A stretch of 64,000 nt of DNA from Cordylochernes scorpioides. Taxonomy: Eukaryota; Arthropoda; Arachnida; Pseudoscorpiones; Chernetidae. The stretch covers positions 122,525,453 through 122,589,452 of the forward strand of contig CP092863.1 in NCBI GenBank assembly GCA_030710605.1, given 5' to 3'. Made by a program: the position numbers and the translations under genes. Under the pieces are notes generated by a model. The model saw only the letters and a list, made by a program, of their open reading frames with translations, searched no databases and was not told the DNA's origin. Positions 20,131 through 31,960 of the stretch are shown in pieces; within the stretch, counting starts at the first letter, position 1; the number at the start of each line of letters is the position of its first letter.

Positions 20131-20171
20131 ACCTTGATAAAGGTTGGCGTTCAGCCAACTGAAATATTGGT
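20131..20171 (+). ncRNA. Hammerhead-like RNA, family E (U3/A8)
   Basis: Stem I ACC/GGT, core TTGATAA, stem II AGGTTGGC with GCCAACT closed by GTTCA, then GAAA and ATAT. Same layout as 14524-14566. Confidence 0.5.
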
Positions 20172-20215
20172 AAAATAAATGATATTTTGATCCAATATAT
20201 GTCTTTTTAATTAAA

Positions 20216-20607
20216 TATATATGTACAAATATAGAGGCAAATATATATTTCTATAAAATATAAGAGGCAGAGTATTTATCTATATAAAATATAATAGATA
20301 TAATGATCACTATATAGAAATCTGAGACAATTCGCCTATGCAACAGGAATCGCTGAATATATTGTAGCAGTCATTGTTTAGGTTATTTTTGGTACGGTGA
20401 GTGGGCGTCTCATTTCACGGAGGTTTCTTGGAGTTGATTTCTCTATTTGGAGACATTGGAGTAATGGGCTTAGGTGAAGAGCATATTGTGTCTGTAAAAT
20501 TATAAAATGTATGTGAAATTCTATTATTAAAACCATTATTTAAAGTAAAATATTTGACTTTAAGGACCAGTAAATAATCGCTCTATCACTATTTCAATAC
20601 AACATAC
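20216..20607. other. Unassigned stretch
   Basis: No repeat family or gene identified. Confidence 0.35.
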
Positions 20608-22110
20608 TTTCACGGACAAAACTTAAGAAAGTGGAAAGTCTTTGATATCGCCGGTCGTCTGTTGTTTATTTTTAAGGAGACAGAGGGTGTTCACACTTGG
20701 TTATCTTGTATGTCTTCAATAAAGGTCACTGTAATATCTTTCAGAGTTATTGTCTCAATCCCGATATACATGCTAAAAGGTACAATTTCCTTAAGTTTTG
20801 TCCATAAGTGTATATTGGTTATCTCTTGTGTCTTCAATAAAGGTCACTGTAATATCTTTCAGAGTTAATGTCTCAATCCCGATATACATGCTGAAAGATA
20901 CAACTTCCTTAAGTTTTGTCCATGAGTGTATATTGGTTATCTCTTGTGTCTTCAATAAAGGTCACTGTAATATCTTTCAGAGTTATTGTCTTAATCCCGA
21001 TATACATGCTGAAAGGTACAACTTCCTTTAGTTTTGTCCATGAGTGTATATTGGTTATTTCGTGTGTCTTCAATAAAGGTCACTGTAATATCTTTCAGAT
21101 TTATTGTCTTAATCCCGATATACATGCTGAAAGGTACAACTTCCTTAAGTTTTGTCCATGAGTGTATATTGGTTATCTCGGGTGTCTTCAATAAAGGTCA
21201 CTGTAATATCTTTCAGAGTTATTGTCTCAATCCCGATATACATGCTGAAAGGTACAACTTCCTTAAGTTTTGTCCATGAGTGTATATTGGTTATCTCGTG
21301 TGTCTTCAATAAAGGTCACTGTAATATATTTCAGAGTTATTGTCTCAATCCCGATATACATGCTAAAAGGTACAACTTCCTTAAGTTTTGTCCATGAGTG
21401 TATATTGGTTATCTCATGTGTCTTCAATAAAGGTCACTGTAATATCTTTCAGAGTTATTGTCTCAATCCCGATATACATGCTGAAAGATACAACTTCCTT
21501 AGGTTTTGTCCATGAGTGTGTATTGGTTATCTCGTATGTCTTCAATAAAGGTCACTGTAATATCTTTCAGAGTTATTGTCTCAATCCCGATATACATGCT
21601 GAAAGATACAACTTCCTTAAGTTTTGTCCATGAGTGTATATTGGTTATCTCGTGTGCCTTCAATAAAGGTCACTGTAATATATTTCAGAGTTATTGTCTC
21701 AATCCCGATATACATGCTAAAAGGTACAACTTCCTTAAGTTTTGTCCATGAGTGTATATTGGTTATCTCATGTGTCTTCAATAAAGGTCACTGTAATATC
21801 TTTCAGAGTTATTGTCTCAATCCCGATATACATGCTGAAAGATACAACTTCCTTAGGTTTTGTCCATGAGTGTATATTGGTTATCTCGTATGTCTTCAAT
21901 AAAGGTCACTGTAATATCTTTCAGAGTTATTGTCTCAATCCCGATATACATGCTGAAAGATACAACTTCCTTAAGTTTTGTCCATGAGTGTATATTGGTT
22001 ATCTCGTGTGTCTTCAATAAAGGTCACTGTAATATATTTCAGAGTTATTGTCTCAATCCCGTAATACATGCTAAAAGGTACAACTTCCTTAAGTTTTGTC
22101 CATGAGTGTA
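20608..22110 (+). repeat. 118-bp satellite array 3, with higher-order structure
   Basis: Leader CACGGACAAAACTTAAG with GTGGAAAGTC and CGCCGGTCGTCTG, then about 12 units of 118 bp. From about 21270 to 22105 variant units recur in a three-unit order (ATATATTTC type, then CTTAGGTTTTG type, then CGTATG type), a 354-bp higher-order repeat. Each unit keeps CCATGAGTG at its border. Confidence 0.95.
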
Positions 22111-23764
22111 GTCTATTCATTGCTATATTTCCTTGCTGTGTTTTAGCTATCAATGTGTGTCATGGACGGAGGATATTTATCATCACTAGTAAAGTTATTT
22201 TTCTATGATGATAAAGTAATTTAAACGCATATTTAAAGGGAGAGGTGCCTCTTTTGGTACTCCCTATATATATGGAGAGGGCCTAGCTCATCAGTGGTGA
22301 ATCCTACCAGCGAAACCTCTCCAAAGGACACAAAGTATATATTCAACAAAATATAAATATGTGATAGTAATATTTGCATAGTTTTGTTTAATAATTCACT
22401 CTTGGGGACCTTCAAAATCCTTCGAAATGCCACTCCAATCTGAAGACATTACTTCAGAAGAATTATTATTTACTTATCATTTGTTTTTTTTTAATTTGCA
22501 AAATATATAATAAACGCATTTAAATATCACGTTACTACATACCTATGTACATATCTACGACAATATTTATAAGCCCAGTTTACCTAATGTTTTTATGTGG
22601 GAATAATAGATTATGCAATTTGTGGGTGGCCAGCGATGTAGCGCCCCTAGCGGCCATCTATCGCAACTGTATTGATCACGTGGAAGATATGGCCATTTAT
22701 TAATCCATTAGTATCTTGAAGCGGACATCTGGTGCGCGAGAACTCTTTGCTCCCGGAATCTTGATTTAATCTTTACCGAGCCATTTAACTGGCCAATGGT
22801 CAAAAACTTTTTTTTCCTCTTATAAGTCTGTGAGTTTAGACTCTGTGAAAATTTATTATATATTTTTTTTTTTAATATAGAGAAATTGTTTTGTGGAGAA
22901 CAAAAACTTTTTTTATGTTAAAAAAAGTAATTTTAAGTAAGTTGAGGGTTTTTATAAATTGTTTTTTTATCCATAATTCAATCTTAGAATGTTTTTATGA
23001 TATAAAACAATCATCATTAACACACAGATATACTAATGGTAAATAAAGTAAAGAAACCGATATGGAAATGAGCATTGGGATATATGCAGACAAAACTTAC
23101 TCTAGGTTAGTAATAATATGTTTTATTTAAATATTTAAAAAGTAATTTTTGTAAAAAAAAATGGTATTTTAAAAAGAGATATGTTCTGTTAGAGAGAGAA
23201 TGAGAGAGAGAGTTTCTAGGGTTATTTAATCACAAGAGGCAAACACCAAAGTATCGAATTACAGAATTCCATGTGTGTTAGAGAAGAAAATATAATTCGT
23301 ATTTATTATTGAATGTATACATTTGCATAGTGCTTACCTATTTACACATGGCTGCACTGCGCCAGAACCCCATTCAGTATTTACACATTTGATTTATAGT
23401 AGACAAGTTTTCCCTTTTAAACTTACGGTGTTAGGAAAACTAGGCAGCATTTTTGTATATGCAAATATTTTTAAAAGTAATTTTCAGTCAATATTTAAAA
23501 ATACAATATAAATATTCTTTTTTATTTTTAAGAAGTTGATTTAAAAAACGAAATATGTATATCATTCGAAATATGTTTTCCCTTTGTTCTGCTCAAACAT
23601 GGATTTTAACAAAACTATTTTGTGACTATGGAATCTTAGAATAATTGTACATAAGTAGAAACATAATTCATCAATCGGGAAAGTGCAACAAGTTTCTTTA
23701 TTAGTTTAAAACGGAAAGGCGTCAGCTCATCATCAGGCCAATTGTTTTGCAAATATCTACAACA
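22111..23764. other. Mostly unassigned; H and M scraps
   Basis: About 22215-22260 holds an M end (AAAGGGAGAGGTGCCTC). About 22275-22325 is an H core (CTAGCTCATCAGTGGTG, CCAGCGAAACC). Near 22640 a CCCCTAGCGGCCATCTATC motif appears. The rest is AT-rich without assignable features. Confidence 0.4.
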
Positions 23765-24004
23765 TCTATATATATAAAAATGAATGTTTGTTGGTCCGTC
23801 CGTAAGTGATAATCTTCTACATCGCTCAACCGATCGTGATGAAACTTTGGGAAGTTGTTTAGTATACTACCGGGATGGTTTCTGGCTAATTACTCTTTAG
23901 AAATAACCTTTCGTTGCATTTTTATTTACAATAAAACGTAAATTCACTCGCAATCAGCGCCCCCTCGCGGAAGGCGTATGGCCTGAAATAGCCTCGCATG
24001 AACG

Positions 24005-24095
24005 TATTTGTAACGTCAAGCTTAGCCTATAGGTTAGGTACACAGCTTCGTACCCCCACAACCTAGGTTCGAGGCTCAGCGTGGGTGTTTTTTTT
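24005..24095 (+). repeat. tRNA-related segment inside Helitron
   Basis: TAGCCTATAGGTTAGG resembles a Pol III A-box, and GGTTCGAGGCT resembles a B-box. GCGTGGGTG and a long T-run follow. The anticodon stem does not pair, so it is not a functional tRNA. The B-box half recurs at about 24208-24240. Confidence 0.4.
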
Positions 24096-24672
24096 TTTCA
24101 TTTCTTTTATATTATTGTAGCAAATTATTAAAAATATTATTTTATTTAAAATGTAGGCTTTTTAAAATAAAAATTAACATAAACAAATTTTAAATAATAT
24201 TTCTAACAAACCTAGGTTCGAGGCTCAGCGTGGGTGTCTTTTTTTATTTTCATTTCTTTTATATTATTGTAGCAAAGTCTTTTTTTACAGCATTATTATA
24301 TTTTAATTGGTTTATTTTAAATATGTTTGTTATGAAGGCTCTATGTAATACTATTTAGAGCACATTTTACATTTTAAACACCTAAGCACCCCTCTTTTTA
24401 ATATTGTAGCAAAGTATTAAAAGCATTATTTTATTTTAGATGTTTGCCATGAAACTTTGGGAAGTTGTCTGGCGAATTATTTTAAAATAATATTTATAAC
24501 AATAATTATAGCAAATTTTAAGACATATTTTTAAATTCTGTGTTTGTGCATATATAAATATTTTACAAAAATTGTGAGAACGTTCTATTAGAATATCTCA
24601 AAAACAAAAAACAATACATATAAACAAGTTCACTGACATTTATTAATGCAGTGATTATAAAGGGCTATATTA

Positions 24673-24862
24673 TCTATATATATAAAAATCACTTTCAAAT
24701 TTTAACGTAACGTTCCATTCTCAATCCCGTAGGGCTTTAGATCGGCTAAAACATTTTTATCTTTATAAGTGAATATTAACTTTACTGTACTGAATATTTT
24801 AGTATAATATTAATTTAACATATTACAACTTAGCCACAGCAACGCGTGGCCGGGTTCGCTAG
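24673..24862 (+). mobile_element. Short Helitron sharing the same 3' end
   Basis: A second 5' terminus TCTATATATATAAAAATC follows an A at 24672 and would share the CTAG end at 24862, giving a 190-bp element. Either a nested copy or a newly formed internal 5' end. Confidence 0.6.
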
Positions 24863-24904
<42 letters not shown>

Positions 24905-24905
24905 C
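24863..24905 (+). repeat. (TA)n(GA)n microsatellite
   Basis: A TATATA run continues into a GAGAGA run at the Helitron 3' edge. Confidence 0.9.
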
Positions 24906-25248
24906 GTAGAAGGAAATTTACATATTTAATAGGTTTGGCTAATATCTAAAATGCGTTAAATATATATTCTTAAAAACTGATTTATTTATACCAATTAAAA
25001 CACATGACCGAACTGAAAAAGAACATATATATATTCCGAAAGCTCATCCTTTATACTTGAAAAATAAAAATAAATAAATTGCGTATTTTATCGATGTCCT
25101 CAAATATTTTTTTAAAAAGCACTAAAATCTAAAGTTACATTTTTAATTAATACTTTATTTTCATTAGTATTCAAATAAATACACAGAATCATTCATATTT
25201 ACTCGTATATGAAAAATAGACACCTCGGGCAGTTTTTAGGTTTTTATT

Positions 25249-25291
25249 TTCTCAACGTTTCGACAAAAATCTTATGTCTTCATCAGGAGAA
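25249..25291 (-). ncRNA. Hammerhead ribozyme, family D
   Basis: Minus strand: stem I TTCTC/GAGAA, core CTGATGA, stem II AGAC/GTC with an ATAAGATTTTT loop, then GAAA, ACGT palindrome and cleavage after GTT. Core intact. Confidence 0.8.
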
Positions 25292-25355
25292 GTAAATAAA
25301 AATAAAGCATTTGGCAAGGCGTTAAAAATTGCCAAATTGCTTTATTTTTATTTAT

Positions 25356-25398
25356 TTCTCCTGACGAAGACATAAGATTTTTGTCGAAACGTTGAGAA
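25356..25398 (+). ncRNA. Hammerhead ribozyme, family D
   Basis: Plus-strand partner of the previous entry. Stem I TTCTC/GAGAA, core CTGACGA (variable position 7 differs), GAC/GTC stem II, GAAA, ACGT, GTT. Two inverted ribozymes 65 nt apart means that either transcript strand carries one. Confidence 0.8.
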
Positions 25399-25450
25399 AA
25401 TAAAAACCACAAAACTGGCCGAAGTATCTATTTTTCATATAAATATGAAT

Positions 25451-28400
25451 GCCAGCCAGGCAGCCTCTATCTTTACGAGAATCATTTATATATATTCTGG
25501 AAGAAAAATATATAAAAATATATATTTGATAATGTGAGCTATAATTTGAACACATCCCTAATTTCTCTTCAGCTATCGCTTTAAAAACAATCTAAATATA
25601 TTATATATAAAATTTAAAATGTTCGATTTTTTTAATATTTATTAGCATAATATAATGGATTTTATATAAGAAAGATACTCCATATATATATTAAATAACT
25701 GGATATTAATATATACATCAAATGTTCTTTAAATTCTTTAAAGTTTTAAAATATTTGACCAAGACGGCGTAAAGAATGACATTTTAATAACCTCGCCAAA
25801 AGATTTTTTAAAAAGTTGAATATTAATATTTTATTTTTAAATTGTGAGTTTTATAAAGAGAGATTTACTTTTGATATATGTAGATTATATGGCTGCTTTT
25901 ATTTAAATATTCAGGGTGATGGAGAGCGTTAGGAATTTTTAAATCTTTTTTCTAATAAATTCCAAGTATCCACAGAGCAATTAATTCAATAAAATATTTT
26001 TTTTTACATACGATATACTACACGTCAGAAGAAATAATAACGAAAAGAAGATTTTTATAGATGTTCTAGATTTTAAAGAATTTACATTTATATAAGTCAT
26101 GTCATAAAAATGTTTGATTAATTCGGTAAAAGTTGGTAAAATGCCAAAACTTTATTTTTTTTTTTTTAAGTTTTTTTTTTTTTGGCGGGAATTTTTATCT
26201 GTCATCGTCTGGGATTTTTTTTTCGTCTGTGGTGACATTGGATCTCCAATCTAGACAGCCAAAATTGACTTTAAACGGTTTACTAAGAACCCTAGAGAAA
26301 TCAATTTTTTTTTAAACTTTGGTTTCAAACTTGCAAAATATAAAAAAGTGTCCGTTTATGTGAATTTTTGATATTTTACACTATGACAAGTAATATATTA
26401 TGAAAATATTTTAATTATATTTATTTTTATTTAATATATTCTATAAATAGTATTATTTGGCTATACATATTTGGGTATTTAGAAAATATGCATATATTGG
26501 ATTTATAAATATTTTATTATTCCGATATTTGGTTATATTTTCTCTCTTTTATTATTTATAAACCAAATTTTTATTATTTAAATTATATTCAAATATAAAC
26601 CATCAAATAATTATCAAGTATTTTTTTTATTATATTGAAATTTTCAGTTTGATTTAAAAATAAAATGAATTCAAATCAATTTTGTCCTTTTCGAAAATTC
26701 TCAAAGTAAATATACAAAATATAACATATCTCAATTAAAAATATAATTATATATTACATAATAATATAATTAGAATAATAATTTATACCAATTTATTATA
26801 CCGTCTTAAAACAGCATTTCATTTTAATATAAATTGAAACGCTCTGAAATAATTCATTAACAATGTGAAACATAAATATTCTCTAAGTGCCTATCAAATG
26901 ATAAATATAATTAAAATGTTGGTCTATATATATATAATTTTTCATGATGTTACCATTTTAATTCGAATATAATAATTAACTTTATAGAGAGATTTATTTA
27001 TTTTCATCAATTCGTTTATTAATATTGTCACATGGTGTTTATTAATTTTATTTATATAACATAGTATTTATTAATTTTATTATTTTTTATTAACAGAGTG
27101 GTCATTTTTTTATGTTTATATCTTGCGACTCTGTAAATTTCCCTCGTGGCTTATCTTTTGTTTACAATTCATAGTTTGGCCTTCCCTGAAATAAATTTTG
27201 TTTCCTCCTGAAGTTTTTGTCTTCCCTAATTTTCCACGTGGCAATATATTTTGCATACCAACCCTTTGTACATATTTTCCATCTATATATCAATTGTGTT
27301 GATATATTTTTTCTCTTTTCATATAACTAACTTGCATACTAATTCTTGTACATATTTCAAATATTTTTCTTTCTTTTCTTACAATGTTTTGTTTATCTTT
27401 AACGTGCAAGTGTCCTTAGTGGGACATAGCGCTCTAAGTCGAAATAATATTTTTAAAATTACATATTATAGCGAGAGATAAATTATACAAAATAAAATCG
27501 TGTAATATTTTTTATTATTCCAATCTCATGGAATGTACATATATCGTCAAAATATTTGTAAAATTAAATTCTATATTTTATATATTAAAATGTTTTGCAT
27601 ATATTTTTGAAATTTTAAACGTTTATATATAATCGCTGCATTTTAAAAAAATGTTTAATATAACATTCATCAATTTAAATTTTAAACAAACTTTAAGAGT
27701 TAAAAATATTTTAAATAATATAAAAGACAAACTAGATTATTATAAAATGTATTTTTTAAATAATTTAGAATAGGTTATATGTAAATAAATGTTAATTTCT
27801 TTTGATATTTTTATATTAAGAATCAAATGACATATTTAAAATATCTCAAGAAAAAAGAAAAAGAAATAGGGTTATCGAAATCCAATACTCACAAATGGCG
27901 TTTTCAAGCACTTTTTTAAATAAATGAAAACTTATTCTAGAAAAAAGTTTTTTTAAATAACATATTTCAAATATCTGATAACATTATTACTCTTTTTTAT
28001 TTTGTGGGAAATGTAAAAATTGGAATTTTATGGAATGTTTTTTTTTTTTACTATTTGAACGCTGCGCATTGTATTTTTATGAAACATACGATAATAAAAA
28101 AAGAATGCCTTTAGAACGCATAAGTAGTAAGTGTTGCAAAATAGTTTTAAATTATACTTTTATTTTTAAGTTTATTAAATAATAAGTTTTTTAAAAAAAA
28201 TATTTTAATAATTTGTTAATTTTTAATATATTAAAAATAAAATGTTTTATATTAAATATTATTTAGAATGTTTTAAAACTATGGTGGATATTTGAACTTT
28301 TTTTTAGTATTTAACTGGAGAATTTGAATATATATTAGAAAGAAATATTAAATATAAATAAATAGAATTTAAGTTAATATATACTAACATAAATATGAAC

Positions 28401-30014
28401 TATGATCCTGTAATGCGTTATTTATAATATCGTATCAAAAAATTAATTTTATTTTGAATGTCAATGAGTTTTATGAAATAAAATGATATAAAAAGTATAT
28501 AAATAAATACTAAAAGTTTCAATAGTAAAAAATCAATTTTAATCAAAAATATTATTTAGCATAAAATAATCATTACTTAGTTTTTCTCATAATGTTATAT
28601 TTTACCTATTGAATGTTGTTATTTAACATTAAATGTGGTTTTATAATTTTAAAAATCGAAATTCTACTGTGCAATGTCGTTAAACAAAAAGAATTTGCTA
28701 ATAAATCTTAAAATATTCGCTATTAAAGTTTAGAAAAGTGTCTTATATAGAGAGGTATAAAGTCTATAAATGCACTAAAAGAATTTTTTTTCAATATCAA
28801 AATTGTCCTTATCACTATCAAAAATGTACTTATTTAAATCAAACAATTTCATTTTTAATCGATATTTTCTATTTTATTTGAATTTTGAACTTTAATATGC
28901 TTTATTTTCGATTTTTTAATTGAGACGCACCTTTATTTTAAATGAAATTAGTTTATTTTATTAGTTTTTTATTTTGTTATATAAGTTTATTTTTTATTTT
29001 TATATATAAAAAGTATATTTATTATTTCAATATAAGTACATTTTTTATTCTAATAAGGACATATTTTATTTGTGTGTATATTTTAAAGGTATTTCACTCT
29101 TAAAAACCACGTTTGAAAGTTTGAAACTATATACATATATACCTTCATTGATGATTATTTTGATATCAAATTAATGAATTCCTTTCGTATCCATCACATT
29201 TAAATAAATTTGTTTTTTTACATCCCAAAACATATTCATTGCCCATGTAACAAGACCCTAAATAGAATTACCACAAAAAATAATTATTTTCTTACAAACT
29301 ATAGAAAAAATAAAAATGTGGAGAAAAGGGTTGAAAAAAATCGAATATTAATGAGCTTTAAAAAAAAAAGCCAAAAGACGAATAGTGGTGCTGATTCTAC
29401 TTTAGATTTTTTTATAGTTCTTTCTTTAAAGACTATGCAGTCGAAACTATTAAAGGTTTTTTTTTTTTTAAAGAGGTCAACTTTTTTTCTAATTTCTTGT
29501 TTTGACTTTGCAAGTGTTCGAAATGAAACCCAATAAAATTTTTTTTTCCATGTTGAACTCATTAAACAAGAAAGATTTTCGAATTGAGTAACGTAAATTT
29601 TCTACTAAAACTTATTTTGAATAATATCTTATGATGCATTAGCGCGCGCCATCTGTTATCGGAAATATAAACTATTTTTAACGCGTATGATTTTTTTATC
29701 AATTTATATATTTAAGAAAAAAGGTGATGGTTTTTTTTTATATTTTTTTGTGTGTAATTTATATATTTAAATAAAAAAATAATAAATATAGGAATATCAA
29801 TCAATTATTTTATTTCCAAAGCGCTATATCACGCAAGGGATACTTGCGTCAAACAAGGAGAAAAGTTTATTTACATAAGTTATTTACCTTATTCAGCACA
29901 TGAAAATATTAGAGATCCAGATTTTGTAGAAAGTTTAGAATGTATTTACAAACTATAAATATAACTAAATGTATATATACAAAATATTGGAATATATAAA
30001 AACATAACTATATA
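25451..30014. other. AT-rich desert
   Basis: Over 4.5 kb of very AT-rich sequence without a supported gene. Assignable pieces are repeat K (27058-27247) and an H arm (about 29633-29700). Frames such as 29210-29536 are lysine/phenylalanine-rich and overlap on both strands, so they are not credible. Confidence 0.6.
27058..27247 (+). repeat. Repeat K
   Basis: ATAGTATTTATTAATTTT, TTAACAGAG, TTCCCTCGTGGCTTATC, TCCTGAAGTTTTTGTC and TTTTCCACGTGGCAATA match the other K copies. Confidence 0.7.
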
Positions 30015-30398
30015 TTAAGGAAAAAGGCATCTCCTTATCGTGCAACTGAAAGTTGCTGATGATTTGCGCCATCTATCGGAATAAATATAAACTATTCTCG
30101 TTGATTTCTAATTATTCCAGAATTGGCCAAATACCCGTTCTTGATTAATCAGCTTGCACCACGCTGATGAGGGCCAATAGCCCGAAACGCGTCCGTGTTT
30201 AGCTTTTCTTGATTAATCAAGAATGGGTATTTGGCCATTTCTGGAATAATTAGAAATCAACGAGAATAGTTGATATTTATTCCGATAGATGGCGCAAGCC
30301 ATCAGCAACTTTCAGTTGCACGATAAGGAGATGCCTTTTTTCTTAATTTATGCACCTTATCCCAGTACAATATCACATTTGTACTATTTTTTCATAAC
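30015..30398. repeat. Foldback family B, both arms with ribozyme
   Basis: Arms GGCATCTCCTTATCG and CGATAAGGAGATGCC. The centre holds a plus-strand hammerhead. The conserved tail TTATGCACCTTATCCCAG and ATTTGTACTATTTTTTC follows. Confidence 0.85.
30159..30198 (+). ncRNA. Hammerhead ribozyme, family B
   Basis: Stem I CACG/CGTG (outermost pair lost), core CTGATGA, stem II GGGC/GCCC closed by CAATA, GAAA, ACGCGT, cleavage after GTC. Core intact. Confidence 0.85.
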
Positions 30399-30411
30399 TA
30401 TATATATTTAT

Positions 30412-30505
30412 TTTTATGAAAAATAGACGCTTTTTTTATTTCTAACTGGCCGAAGTGTCTTTCATATAAATATGAATGCTGGCCAGGCAGCCTCTATCTT
30501 TGCGA
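30412..30505. repeat. Family D, centre-deleted
   Basis: ATGAAAAATAGACGC is followed by AACTGGCCGAAGTGTC and ATATAAATATGAATGC, joining the two outer arms without the ribozymes. Confidence 0.65.
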
Positions 30506-30584
30506 TATATATTTTTAAATATTAATAAAAGAATATAAAAAAATTAAAACTATTTTAGAGGCGTAGTTAACTGAGGATATTTTA

Positions 30585-30897
30585 TCATCCCAGTAAGAGC
30601 AGTAAAAATATTTATTTTTAAAAGAAACATGCGCATCAAAAATAGTTACAATTTCTCATAACAGATGGCGCTCTAATGCATCATATATTCATTATCACTA
30701 TTTTAAAGGCGTAAGATTCTTTTTGATATTAAACAATTTCTACTGCCCTTACTGCAATGGAAAAATTAATGAGAGGGCCTTCATAATTTTTCCATTGCAG
30801 TAAGGGCAGTAGAAATTGTTTAATATCAAAAAGAATCTTACGCCTTTAAAATAGTTTTGAATTTTGATAACAGATGGCGCGCTAGTGCATTCATTAT
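30585..30897. repeat. Foldback family H, tandem pair
   Basis: An H arm (AGTAAGAGCAGTAAAAA ... ACAGATGGCGCTCTAATGC) is followed by a palindromic copy centred at about 30780 (AATTTCTACTGCCC ... GGGCAGTAGAAATTG). The permuted core is reduced to GAGAGGGCCTTC. Confidence 0.65.
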
Positions 30898-31164
30898 CAC
30901 GGTTTGCATATTTAGACAATTAAAATAATTTTATTGACATATTGTCAATACATGCAAAGTACACAGTCTTCACTATTTAAAAAAAAGATAATATACATTA
31001 TATATACTATGTACAATGAATATGGCGCCTCTGCTAGCGCTGTAGAGTTTGGTGGAGAATCGCCAGTGGGTCTCCAGCGACACCACGTATTTCGCGATCT
31101 ACGAAGAATACGTTTGCATATTTAGATATATTACATAAAGATATAAGATGTCGTAACTATTTTT

Positions 31165-31435
31165 TTTATTAATTGCATAAGGAAGCTTTCGGAAAAGTTC
31201 TTCCTCCTGAGGAAGGGATTTCACGAAAGCTACTTTATGCAATTAATAAAAAAGTTGCGGTGTCTTATAATTAATCATATATTCATACTACATAAATGTA
31301 TAAGATACTGCAACTCTTTTTATTAATTGTGTAAAGTAGCTTTCGGGAAGGTTTTTCCTCCTGAGGAAGAGCGTGCACGAAAGCTTCTTTATGCAATTAA
31401 TATAAAAAGAATTGCGGTGTCTTATACCTTTATGT
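31165..31435. repeat. Foldback family F, two copies
   Basis: Two modules of about 130 bp, each with AAGGAAGCTTTCGG or AAGTAGCTTTCGGG, TTCCTCCTGAGGAAG, CACGAAAGCT and ATGCAATTAATA. CTGAGGA followed by GAAA recalls a hammerhead, but stem I and stem II do not pair. Confidence 0.55.
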
Positions 31436-31534
31436 AATATTAATATATGATCAATTATAAGTTATTAAGTGAATTTATATTTATATATTTTAATTAAAGT
31501 TTCGGAATTCGTTAGTATTACAAAATCACAAAAT

Positions 31535-31960
31535 AATCCCATCATCTTCTTCTTTCTTATTTTCACTCAATCATATCAGGGTATCAAGCTTGTAGAGCTT
31601 GTTGATGTTGTCTGCTGGGAATAGGTAGAGTATATAAATGAATAAGCCAATACAGTCAATAATGTGATTTTTGACAACCATCATGACTGGGTGAAGTAGA
31701 ATGCGTCTACTTTTGTCATTAAGACTGGGAGCACTACTCATTAGCAAGCAACTGACTTAGCTCTGATATGAAATGTCTGACATGAAGAACAGACACCATG
31801 TACAGCCACTCCTAACATGGAGTACATCCTGTATCCCTGGAGCCCTTACAGGGTACTATCAGCTGAGCCCAGGTTTGTTAGCAAACTTGTTACTGCTCCC
31901 CTTCCTTCTTTTTCACCCGGGCTTGGGACCGGCAAAGGTGGAGTTAGTAATATCATGAAT
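31535..31960 (-). repeat. Dispersed repeat J, inverted copy
   Basis: Reverse copy of 3760-4125: CTTCTTCTTTCTTATTTTC tail, ATGACTGGGTGAAGTAG, TAACATGGAGTACATCC, AGGGTACTATCAGC and CACCCGGGCTTGGG. It carries an additional internal segment (31600-31670) absent from the first copy. Confidence 0.65.

Larger units (their letters stand above)
19805..20215. repeat. Foldback family E with nested K element
   Basis: The left E arm (AAAGCATATATTGGAT, TGAACGCCAACC) and right arm (AAAGGTTGGCGTTCAGCC, GATCCAATATATG) are separated by repeat K (about 19935-20121), which landed in the central TTGACACACATTAA hairpin. The left ribozyme is truncated (TTTTTGTTTGGATGAACGCC) and the right one is retained. Confidence 0.8.
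23765..24862 (+). mobile_element. Non-autonomous Helitron
   Basis: Begins TCTATATATATAAAAATG after an A and ends with a GC hairpin region (CAACGCGTGGCCGGG), then TTCGCTAG before a T. This matches the Helitron rule of 5' TC, 3' CTRR and insertion between A and T. Inside are two copies of ACCTAGGTTCGAGGCTCAGC. There is no Rep/helicase frame. Confidence 0.8.
25190..25450. repeat. Foldback family D, full palindrome with two ribozymes
   Basis: Left arm: ATATGAAAAATAGACACC, TTTTTATTTTCTCAACG. Right arm is the mirror, ending TCTATTTTTCATATAAATATG. The turn is at about 25325. Each arm has a hammerhead, one on each strand. The right-hand border ATGCCAGCCAGGCAGCC is shared with 30480-30500. Confidence 0.85.

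Noticed and set aside
20608-22110. Dozens of 81-codon frames such as those beginning MSMSVYWLS
   Set aside because: Pure products of the 118-bp satellite. The period is not a multiple of three, so each unit gives the same stop-to-stop frame again.
29210-29562. Opposed frames of 108 and 87 codons
   Set aside because: Low-complexity Lys/Phe/Asn text on both strands of poly-A/T sequence. No sign of coding.
31165-31435. Family F as a hammerhead (CTGAGGA ... GAAAGC)
   Set aside because: Core letters fit, but neither stem I nor stem II can pair, and the element is symmetrical for other reasons.
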